Shown: piece by piece, positions 1 through 5,853 of the stretch
Numbering within the stretch: the first letter of the stretch is position 1
How the letters are laid out: every line of letters begins with the position of its first letter
Source of the DNA: Candidatus Odinarchaeota archaeon
GTDB taxonomy: Archaea; Asgardarchaeota; Baldrarchaeia; Baldrarchaeales; DXJG01
Assembly (NCBI GenBank): GCA_021158895.1
Contig: JAGGSW010000151.1
Location: 1-8,455, forward strand
DNA length: 8,455 bases
Direction: 5' to 3'
Position numbers and translations under genes: made by a program
The notes under the pieces: model-generated
Databases searched by the model: none
What the model was told of the DNA's origin: nothing
What the model saw: the letters and a program-made list of their open reading frames with translations, nothing else

Positions 1-13
1 ATTTAACTAATGC

Positions 14-20
14 TTTATAT
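14..20 (+). promoter_or_regulatory. Candidate TATA box (box A) for the small gene at 27-332
   Basis: TTTATAT fits the archaeal box A core. Archaeal transcription usually starts about 22-27 bp downstream of the box centre, here around 40-45. That lies after the ATG at 27, so if this box is used, translation must begin at a later codon such as GTG 60 or TTG 69. The window edge prevents checking for another promoter further upstream. Confidence 0.4.
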
Positions 21-26
21 CTAATT

Positions 27-332
27 ATGTCACCTATTTTATTAGTCAAATTAGGAGTCGTGAGAACTTTGGATAAACAGATAAAAATAGGTGAGGTACA
101 AGTACTCCACGGAAAACTGAGAATAGGATTAGAAAAGGATGACAAAGGGTGGATTCTAATAGTTAGAAGAGGAAACGAAGAATGGCGTAAACGGCTTGAA
201 GAACTTTCATTCGAGGAAATATACGCATCGATCAGAATGACAACACTACTATTGCCGCCTCCCCATCTCGTTGCAGATGCTATATTTCGCCTCCTAAACG
301 TAGCGCGAGAATATCAAAGAAAAAACGAGTAA
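27..332 (+). CDS. Small uncharacterised protein (87-101 aa depending on start)
   Basis: I do not recognise this family. The open frame runs from ATG 27 to TAA at 330-332. The predicted protein is soluble and charged: an N-terminal part rich in alternating hydrophobic and charged residues that could be beta strands (KIGEVQVLHGKLRIGLEKDD, then WILIVRR), followed by a likely helical C-terminal half with a TLLLPPPHLV turn and a basic/acidic tail ending REYQRKNE. No signal peptide, cysteine cluster or nucleotide-binding motif is visible. The start is doubtful: ATG 27 has no SD site and lies upstream of the transcription start predicted from the TATA box at 14-20. In-frame GTG 60 and TTG 69 follow a GGAG at 54-57, with spacings of 2 and 11 nt, both poor. 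Starting there would also remove the odd hydrophobic leader MSPILLVKLGVV. The codon usage (AGA-rich) resembles the neighbours and the frame looks protein-like, so it is probably a real gene. It is convergent with the PhoU-family gene and shows no evident functional link to it. Confidence 0.6.
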   Translation: MSPILLVKLGVVRTLDKQIKIGEVQVLHGKLRIGLEKDDKGWILIVRRGNEEWRKRLEELSFEEIYASIRMTTLLLPPPHLVADAIFRLLNVAREYQRKNE

Positions 333-416
333 GTCATCTGATTTTATAACTTTAATTAAGTAGTTTGGTAACCTAAAATTTAAATGGCCATAAGTTTTGC
401 TAAACTGTTTTCGTGT

Positions 417-1442
417 TTACGGTTCTTCTACTGCAAGGTTTATTGCTATTTCCGCTATGTCTGCTCCATAGTCAGCTATTCTACGTAGGCTTTCTAAGAT
501 CAGTTTTATATTTGTTATTTCTCTTATGCTCAATTTGTCGTTGCTAAGTATTTTTTCTGTGATCTTTTGTTCATATTGAGTTACAAAAGCTACTTCTCCT
601 ATGAGTTTATGTGCAAGCTTTATATTAAGTTCAAAAAACGATTTAAGAGAGTTTTCAAATATATTCAAGGATCTATTCCCCATTTCAAGGATAAGCTTCA
701 AAATATCTTTTTCCAACGGGTTTTCAAACCCTGAAATCAACTTAGCTATTCTTGCAGCGTGATCGGCAACACGTTCAACGCTCTTTACAATTAACCTATA
801 TCCTAAGCAGTCCCTTGGCTTTCTCAGTCCCATTTTATTTACTATTGTTATATTTCGAACAGCAAATTTTAGTTGTCTAACAATAAATAAGTAGAGCCTA
901 TCAACATTGTCGTCTCGTCGATTAATTTCCTGCGCTAAAGACTTGTTGAATTCCTTTAACGCTTTTAAAACGTCCTTTATCATGAGTGAGGTAATTACGC
1001 CCATTCTAACTAAAGCTTCTCTAAGTGGAAAATCCGCGTAACTAATGAAAGATCTAAAAACAATTTCATCAGCACTTTCCTCCATAACCTCTAAGCCTAT
1101 GGTTTTTTGTCTAATGACAGATTTTATAAATTCACGATCTTCTTCAACTTCCTCGCTAAAAATTACCTTTATCACATCATACCCAACGAGATAGTACGCT
1201 ATTACTTCTCTAACAACAGCTTCAGCATCCAAGTTTCGTTCAACTTTTATGACAGCTTCTCTTTCTTTTTCTTCCTCTCTAATCAGTTTTTTTGGCGTAA
1301 TAATAATAGAACCGTCAGGTTGAAAAGTTAAAACCACGAGGTCTCCTTGTCGAAGCCCTATGTCTCTAGCCCAGTTTTTAGGTAACGAAACAGTTAATGT
1401 AGCTCCTCCAGTTAACTGTATACGTCTGATTTCACTCTGCAT
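417..1442 (-). CDS. AbrB-PhoU fusion protein, phosphate-uptake-regulator family
   Basis: 341 residues. Residues about 4-50 form an AbrB/SpoVT-type swapped-hairpin DNA-binding domain: TGGATLTVSLPKNW, then the IGLRQGD turn and a strand ending SIIITPK. A charged linker follows (52-70), then a variable region, then two PhoU-type three-helix repeats at about 140-240 and 245-338. Family-type acidic metal-site residues are visible: DDNVD (177-181) and SVERVADHAARIA (221-233) in the first repeat, and ESLRRIADYGADIAE (317-331) in the second. In bacteria PhoU restrains the Pst phosphate importer. The archaeal AbrB-PhoU architecture is known from genomes and presumably combines DNA binding with phosphate or metal sensing. 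The ATG at 1442 is supported by GGAGGG 6 nt upstream and a TATA box at 1486-1493. The gene is divergent from the ABC importer operon across a 370-bp spacer, a typical arrangement for a local regulator. Family assignment is firm; regulation of the neighbouring importer is inferred. Confidence 0.93.
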   Translation of the reverse strand: MQSEIRRIQLTGGATLTVSLPKNWARDIGLRQGDLVVLTFQPDGSIIITPKKLIREEEKEREAVIKVERNLDAEAVVREVIAYYLVGYDVIKVIFSEEVEEDREFIKSVIRQKTIGLEVMEESADEIVFRSFISYADFPLREALVRMGVITSLMIKDVLKALKEFNKSLAQEINRRDDNVDRLYLFIVRQLKFAVRNITIVNKMGLRKPRDCLGYRLIVKSVERVADHAARIAKLISGFENPLEKDILKLILEMGNRSLNIFENSLKSFFELNIKLAHKLIGEVAFVTQYEQKITEKILSNDKLSIREITNIKLILESLRRIADYGADIAEIAINLAVEEP

Positions 1443-1448
1443 ATTTAG

Positions 1449-1454
1449 CCCTCC
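1449..1454 (-). promoter_or_regulatory. Ribosome binding site of the AbrB-PhoU gene
   Basis: On the minus strand this reads GGAGGG, with 6 nt between it and the ATG at 1442-1440. It matches the archaeal anti-SD closely and fixes the start, which also gives a complete AbrB domain at the N-terminus. Confidence 0.8.
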
Positions 1455-1485
1455 ATTACGTATATCTACATAGCATACTTACATC

Positions 1486-1493
1486 TATATTTA
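1486..1493 (-). promoter_or_regulatory. Candidate TATA box of the AbrB-PhoU gene
   Basis: The minus strand reads TAAATATA, preceded by purine/A-rich AGTAA as a possible BRE. Transcription would start near 1465, giving a leader of about 20 nt that still contains the GGAGGG ribosome site. Confidence 0.5.
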
Positions 1494-1758
1494 TTACTTT
1501 AGTAAAATATAAATTAACTTTGCCTAAACGTGCTAAATGAAAATGTGACCGAGTTTCCTTAAATCTTCTAGCTGACCATTTAACGAGGATCAAGACATAA
1601 CTTGAAGAAAACATAAATAGTAACATAGTTTAGGACACCGAAGTTTAAAGGTAAAATATACAGAATTCAAGGCAATTAAGCCCTTTAACAAATTGATGGC
1701 TTAAAACATGCAAAATAAAAACGTTTCAGCTTTCACTAGGAGATACATTAAGAGATAG

Positions 1759-1767
1759 TATAAATAT
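1759..1767 (+). promoter_or_regulatory. Candidate TATA box of the ABC importer operon
   Basis: TATAAATAT is a good box A. Transcription would begin near 1785-1792, giving a short leader of roughly 20-40 nt before the first gene. No other equally good box lies between it and the binding-protein start. Confidence 0.6.
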
Positions 1768-1812
1768 CATAAAACCCTATGTCGCACTATGGCGTGAAAA
1801 TGTAAAACCCGA

Positions 1813-2982
1813 ATGGTGATGCTTTTGAGTAGAGAACGAGGGAAAATCAGGCTATTTCCTAGAAGAGGATACATCTTCCTTTTAACTGGAATTTTAATAG
1901 GGTTTCTCGCATTTTCTATCATTTCATTCATTTTTTCAGTATCTATGGAAGGTGGTGGATTAATCGGGGTTCCGAAGAAAATTGAGTTTGAATTTTTGTA
2001 CACGAGTGAGAAGCAAAGCTGGATAGAAGAAGTAACACCTAAATTTGAAGAATGGTTTAAAAATAAGTTTGGTATTGAAGTTGAAGTTAGATTAATTGTT
2101 CAAGGTACACATGAGACAATTAACTCTATTCTTGGAGGACAAATAAAGCCAGTAGCTTGGAGCCCTGCATCAAGTATATGGATACCTTATTTAAATGAAA
2201 AGTGGCGCAACCTAGGACATAATTGGACTCTGGTCGAGGAATGGACACCGCTCGTTATCACACCGACCGTTATCTGTTGCTGGAAATCCTTTCTGGACAA
2301 ATATAACATTTCAGGTTTCTCAGATCTTATAAAACTAGCAGAAAAGGGTGTCGAATTCAAATATGGTCATCCTGATCCACAGTTAAGTAACGGAGGAACT
2401 ACTGCTGTTGTTTTGGAATTTTCTGCCGCTGCCGGAAAAACTCCAGATCATTTGAGCATTGAAGATTTAAAAAATGAAACTGTTAAGGAAGCGGTTCGAA
2501 TCCTTGAATCAATGACCGTAAACTATGGAAAAAGTACTGGTTTCTTTGGTAAGTGGGCTGCTGAAAACGGTCCCGATGCAATCCATGTTTTTGCAGTTTA
2601 TGAAAACGTGATCATAGACAATTCTTTAACAGCCTTTAAGAAGTGGAATGATTCGCTTGTTGCAGTTTATCCTAAGGAGGGTGTTATTTTAAACGATCAT
2701 CCTTTTGCAATTTTAAATGCGCCATGGGTCGATATATGGCAAAGATTTGCTGCATCACAATACCTAATATATCTTTTAAATCCTTCAAGTCAAGAACTAG
2801 CTCAGAAACATGGTTTTAGGCCTGCTAACCCTTCAGTTCCACTAGATAGGAACATATTTAATGAAACAAACGGTGTAAGTCCTGAAATAAATGTTCCAGT
2901 ATTAAAACCGCCCTCAGGAGAAGTTTTAGAAGCAATTCTAACCGTTTGGGCAAATGTGAAAAATCAAGGTTTACAGGGATGA
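1813..2982 (+). CDS. ABC importer substrate-binding protein, membrane-anchored, anion-type
   Basis: 389 residues. It begins with a basic stretch (RERGKIRLFPRR) and one hydrophobic segment at about 19-43, and no lipobox cysteine follows. It is probably held by an uncleaved N-terminal anchor, with the binding domain (about 57-389) outside the cell. The domain has the periplasmic-binding-protein pattern: strand KIEFEFLYTSEKQSW, then WSPASSIWIPYLN (116-128), HPDPQLSNGGTTAVV (186-200), YPKEGVILNDHPFAIL (286-301) and a C-terminal GFRPANPSVPL (335-344). The SNGG stretch resembles the ligand region of sulfate-binding proteins, and the whole looks like the SBP_bac_11-type group, but the substrate cannot be read from sequence. 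Sequons such as NWT, NIS and NET fit an exported archaeal glycoprotein. C155-C156 form an unusual adjacent pair. First gene of the operon, 3 nt before the permease. Start ATG 1813 or, by SD position, TTG 1825. Confidence 0.85.
   Translation: MVMLLSRERGKIRLFPRRGYIFLLTGILIGFLAFSIISFIFSVSMEGGGLIGVPKKIEFEFLYTSEKQSWIEEVTPKFEEWFKNKFGIEVEVRLIVQGTHETINSILGGQIKPVAWSPASSIWIPYLNEKWRNLGHNWTLVEEWTPLVITPTVICCWKSFLDKYNISGFSDLIKLAEKGVEFKYGHPDPQLSNGGTTAVVLEFSAAAGKTPDHLSIEDLKNETVKEAVRILESMTVNYGKSTGFFGKWAAENGPDAIHVFAVYENVIIDNSLTAFKKWNDSLVAVYPKEGVILNDHPFAILNAPWVDIWQRFAASQYLIYLLNPSSQELAQKHGFRPANPSVPLDRNIFNETNGVSPEINVPVLKPPSGEVLEAILTVWANVKNQGLQG
1815..1820 (+). promoter_or_regulatory. SD-like GGTGAT inside the annotated start of the binding-protein gene
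   Basis: GGTGAT pairs perfectly with the AUCACC part of the archaeal 16S 3' end. It overlaps the first codons of the frame opened by ATG 1813 and sits 4 nt before the in-frame TTG at 1825. Upstream of ATG 1813 there is no SD site. This favours TTG 1825 as the true start, shortening the protein by four residues. Confidence 0.45.
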
Positions 2983-2985
2983 ACA

Positions 2986-4707
2986 ATGCAGATGGTAAAC
3001 TTTTTTGGGAAAAAAATTGATGTAAGATCCTTTCTTTCAAAACTTTTTTTAACGGCTACCTTGATAAGTCTTGGCGTTTTTGTATTTCTCCCAACTTTCT
3101 ATTTGATCTCATTTACTTTCCTAGGTTGGGATGAGGTGTACAGGGAGGTCTTTGCAAATCCTTTGATCGGAGATGAACATTGGCAACAAATAAAAGGTAT
3201 TCTAATTTTTTCTTTCAGAATAGCTTTAATAGCAGTTTTAATAGACATTCTAATCGGCATTCCATTAGGATATATACTTGCAAGAAAAAATTTCAGAGGA
3301 AAGGGTGTTGTTGAAGATTTGGTCACCTTACCTTTGGTAATTCCTACTTCAGCCTTTGGGTTCGCCACCTTGATTACATGGACAACAATTGCGGGCATAG
3401 GTGGTTTTTTAGGACTAGGAAGAGGACTTGTTGAGCTTAACTATGTAGTTCCCATCATAAAAATACCTTTTCTTATTTTAATTGTTCATGTTACATTAAC
3501 GTTTCCATATGTGGTTAGAATTTTTAAATCTAAATTAGAAGAGTTGAACCCTGAGTTTGAAATAGCATCTAGATCGCTTGGGGCATCAGTTTTCACAACA
3601 TTTAGGTCGATTGTGTTTCCTCAAGCCTTACCAGGACTTTTTTCCGGTGTGGTGTTAGCTTTTGCCAGATCACTTGGTGAAACGGGTGCAACAATTATTG
3701 TAGCAGGTGTAAATACGACTGCTTCAATCGCAATTGTTAAGTGGGAATTAGAATTTAAGATTGCTCCCGCTTCCTTTTTAGGATTTCTCTTAATATTAAT
3801 TGCATCATCAATGATTTTACCGGTTGAATATTTTGTTTCGAGAGAAAGAAGTATTTCATCTTTACCTAATTTAACTGAAATATTAAGGATTGAGAAGTAT
3901 CTTTTAAAATTTGAAAAAACGATTTCAAGAAAACTTTACTGGGTTAAAGAAGTTGTAAGCTTTATTTTTATTGGAATATGTGTAATTCTACCAATATTGG
4001 TGGTACTAAACTCTGTTATTCTTTACTGGAGTGCCGATCCATATACGGGTAAAATTGAAGGAGGCGTAATATATCAATTATTTGGCCCTGCAAACTACTT
4101 TAAGAGCCTAATTAGGGCAACTGCAGTTTCACTTATAGTTGCCGCGGTTTCAACATATATTTCCGTCTGCATTGGCATCGCAACAGCTATCACCATTGAA
4201 AAATACAGATTTTGCCGAGCTATAAGATCCCTACTCAAAGTTCCACTTGTTGTACCTACATCTACTCTCGGCCTTTCCATGATTCTTTTATGGGGACCAA
4301 AAGGCCTCGGCCTCATAAATCCTGGAATATGGCTTATAATACTTACACACATTGTTTTTTCAGTCCCAGTAGTAGTCGAGTCTGCCCTTGCCTCCTATGA
4401 AGGGTCTGACGTAGAAGTTTACGAAGAAGCTGCACGTAGCTTAGGTGCAACACCCTATGATGTAGCAGAGACTGTTACGTTGCCAATAATAAAGAGAGGA
4501 ATATTCACCGGAGCAATACTATCATTTACACACTCCTTGGGCGAAACAGGTGCAACATTCATAGTCATGGGAAGGGATGCAACTGTATCAACCCTGGTTG
4601 TCAACATGGTTGAAGCCTTAGCTATACCCGCCGCGCTTTTCGCTTCAACTTACCTAATAGCTTTATCTCTAATACTTCTATTCGTCTTTAGAAAAATTTC
4701 AAAATAA
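2986..4707 (+). CDS. ABC importer permease, two fused permease halves
   Basis: 573 residues, about twice the usual single permease. Each half has about six hydrophobic segments: roughly 16-46, 70-99, 112-145, 153-178, 208-240 and 259-283; then 321-348, 376-403, 416-437, 444-468, 500-527 and 546-569. A charged linker at about 284-320 joins them. Each half carries an EAA loop that docks onto an ATPase: FEIASRSLGA...FP at 191-212 and YEEAARSLGA...LP at 479-500. SLGETGAT occurs in both halves (229-236 and 517-524). It resembles the SLGE(F/Y)GA of sulfate/molybdate permeases and the GET of phosphate permeases. The architecture is like fused permeases of the iron/thiamine class (FbpB/ThiP), but this motif argues for an anion. 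The start is ATG 2986, with AGGGAT at 2975-2980 overlapping the stop of the upstream gene; ATG 2992 is an alternative. One polypeptide alone can supply the whole transmembrane channel. Confidence 0.93.
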   Translation: MQMVNFFGKKIDVRSFLSKLFLTATLISLGVFVFLPTFYLISFTFLGWDEVYREVFANPLIGDEHWQQIKGILIFSFRIALIAVLIDILIGIPLGYILARKNFRGKGVVEDLVTLPLVIPTSAFGFATLITWTTIAGIGGFLGLGRGLVELNYVVPIIKIPFLILIVHVTLTFPYVVRIFKSKLEELNPEFEIASRSLGASVFTTFRSIVFPQALPGLFSGVVLAFARSLGETGATIIVAGVNTTASIAIVKWELEFKIAPASFLGFLLILIASSMILPVEYFVSRERSISSLPNLTEILRIEKYLLKFEKTISRKLYWVKEVVSFIFIGICVILPILVVLNSVILYWSADPYTGKIEGGVIYQLFGPANYFKSLIRATAVSLIVAAVSTYISVCIGIATAITIEKYRFCRAIRSLLKVPLVVPTSTLGLSMILLWGPKGLGLINPGIWLIILTHIVFSVPVVVESALASYEGSDVEVYEEAARSLGATPYDVAETVTLPIIKRGIFTGAILSFTHSLGETGATFIVMGRDATVSTLVVNMVEALAIPAALFASTYLIALSLILLFVFRKISK

Positions 4708-4740
4708 TAAATCTTAAGTGGAAAAGGCTGGTGTCTATCT

Positions 4741-5844
4741 GTGATAAACATTAAGCTAATCGGTGTAACAAAAAGATTTGGAACAATAACAGCAGTAGAT
4801 AACATAGATCTCAATGTTGAAAGAGGAGAATTTTTCACGATTCTCGGACCCACAGGTGCTGGAAAAACAACAACTCTAAAATTAATAGCTGGCCTTTTAA
4901 AGCCCGATGAAGGAGAAATCTATTTTGACGGTCAACTTGTAAACGACGTGCCACCTGAAGAAAGAGATATAGGCTTTGTCTTCCAAGGATACGCCTTATT
5001 CCCCCACATGACGGTCTGGGAAAACGTTACATATGGGCCTCTCGTAAGAGGAATGGATCCAGAAAAAGTTGAGAGAATAGGAAGAGAAATCCTTTCCAAA
5101 GTCCACTTATTGGAAAGAGCAGATTCCTATCCTCATGAGTTAAGCGGCGGTATGCAGCAAAGAGTTGCACTTGCAAGAGCATTAGCCTCAGGGTCAAAGC
5201 TTCTCCTCCTCGACGAGCCTTTATCAGCATTAGATGCTAGATTAAGGGAAGAATTAAGATTTGAACTTAGAAACATTGTTAAGGAGACAGGCGCAACAGC
5301 AATACAGGTAACACATGACAAATACGAAGCTTTACAGCTATCTGATCGCATAGCCATCTTAAGAAAAGGAAAAGTTGTACAAGTTGATACACCCGTAAAC
5401 TTATTTACTAAGCCGAATTCGATTTTTGTTGCTAACTTTATCTGTGATATGAATTTCTTCGAAGGAATAGTGAAAAAAGTAGATGAAGAAGGATCCATCA
5501 TACAGCTTAGAGGCGGTCTATTAGTAAAAACCTTAGATAGAACACATAAATTTGGCGAAAGAGTAGTTGTAGCAATTAGATTTGAAGACGTTGAAATAAA
5601 ACCAGAAGAAGTCGAGCATCCATACTCTATCTACGGGAAGGTGGAAAGGATATCATTTTTAGGCCCTTTCATTAGAATAGAAGCGCTTTTAGATAACGGA
5701 GAAGAAGTTTCAGTAAAGTTGCCTGCCACAATCGGGTATAGATTCGAACTTGGAGACCGCATAACCGTAAACTTTGAGCCCACAAAAATAATTGTTTACT
5801 CGTATCCTAGAGCAGGATTAGCTGAAGAACTAATAGTAGAGTAG
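4741..5844 (+). CDS. ABC importer ATPase 1 (MalK/CysA/PotA-like, with TOBE domain)
   Basis: 367 residues, normal for this class. The nucleotide-binding domain spans about 1-235: Walker A GPTGAGKT (36-43), Q-loop FQGY (Q82), canonical signature LSGGMQQ (134-140), Walker B LLLLDEP (154-160), D-loop SALD (162-165) and H-loop TH with H192. After H192 it reads DKYEAL where relatives usually have DQEEA. A TOBE-type regulatory/substrate domain occupies about 240-350 (IRFEDVEIKP in place of the common IRPED), followed by a tail YPRAGLAEELIVE. The start is GTG 4741 with GGTG 7 nt upstream, 33 nt after the permease and 9 nt before ATPase 2. It powers uptake by binding and hydrolysing ATP on the cytoplasmic face. 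The nearest relative in the window is ATPase 2, so a heterodimer is likely, though each could also act as a homodimer. Confidence 0.93.
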   Translation: MINIKLIGVTKRFGTITAVDNIDLNVERGEFFTILGPTGAGKTTTLKLIAGLLKPDEGEIYFDGQLVNDVPPEERDIGFVFQGYALFPHMTVWENVTYGPLVRGMDPEKVERIGREILSKVHLLERADSYPHELSGGMQQRVALARALASGSKLLLLDEPLSALDARLREELRFELRNIVKETGATAIQVTHDKYEALQLSDRIAILRKGKVVQVDTPVNLFTKPNSIFVANFICDMNFFEGIVKKVDEEGSIIQLRGGLLVKTLDRTHKFGERVVVAIRFEDVEIKPEEVEHPYSIYGKVERISFLGPFIRIEALLDNGEEVSVKLPATIGYRFELGDRITVNFEPTKIIVYSYPRAGLAEELIVE

Positions 5845-5848
5845 GGGG
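5843..5848 (+). promoter_or_regulatory. Ribosome binding site of ATPase 2, overlapping the ATPase 1 stop
   Basis: AGGGGG lies 5 nt before ATG 5854 and begins within the TAG stop codon (5842-5844) of ATPase 1. This points to coupled translation and a single transcript. Confidence 0.75.
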
Positions 5849-5853
5849 AAAAT

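Larger units (their letters stand above)
1443..1812. other. Divergent intergenic region between AbrB-PhoU gene and ABC operon
   Basis: 370 bp without a convincing reading frame or RNA gene on either strand. It holds the phoU-family promoter at its left end and the operon promoter at its right end, leaving about 265 bp between the two TATA boxes, more than two simple promoters need. Two weak inverted repeats lie inside: TCAAG-N6-CTTGA at 1590-1605 and TTAAGCC-N15-GGCTTAA at 1676-1704. They are candidate operator sites but are short enough to occur by chance in AT-rich DNA. Confidence 0.6.

Noticed and set aside
333..416. Possible terminators between the small gene and the AbrB-PhoU gene (T-rich stretches such as GATTTTATAACTTTAATT).
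   Set aside because: The T-runs are short and interrupted, and the whole region is AT-rich, so they cannot be separated from background.
1461..1490. TATATCTACAT ... TACATCTATAT looks like a symmetric repeat in front of the AbrB-PhoU gene.
   Set aside because: It is a mirror repeat on the same strand, not an inverted repeat, so it cannot form a hairpin and is not the usual shape of a protein-binding dyad. Low-complexity AT sequence gives such patterns easily.
1861..1941. Possible Tat signal (RR followed by GYI and a hydrophobic stretch) in the binding protein.
   Set aside because: The full twin-arginine pattern (S/T-R-R-x-F-L-K) is not present, the hydrophobic segment is long and very hydrophobic, and no A-x-A cleavage site follows. 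A Sec-type anchor is simpler.
5133..5501. 122-codon open frame on the minus strand within ATPase 1.
   Set aside because: It is antisense to strongly conserved ABC ATPase motifs and its serine- and leucine-rich translation resembles no protein family.
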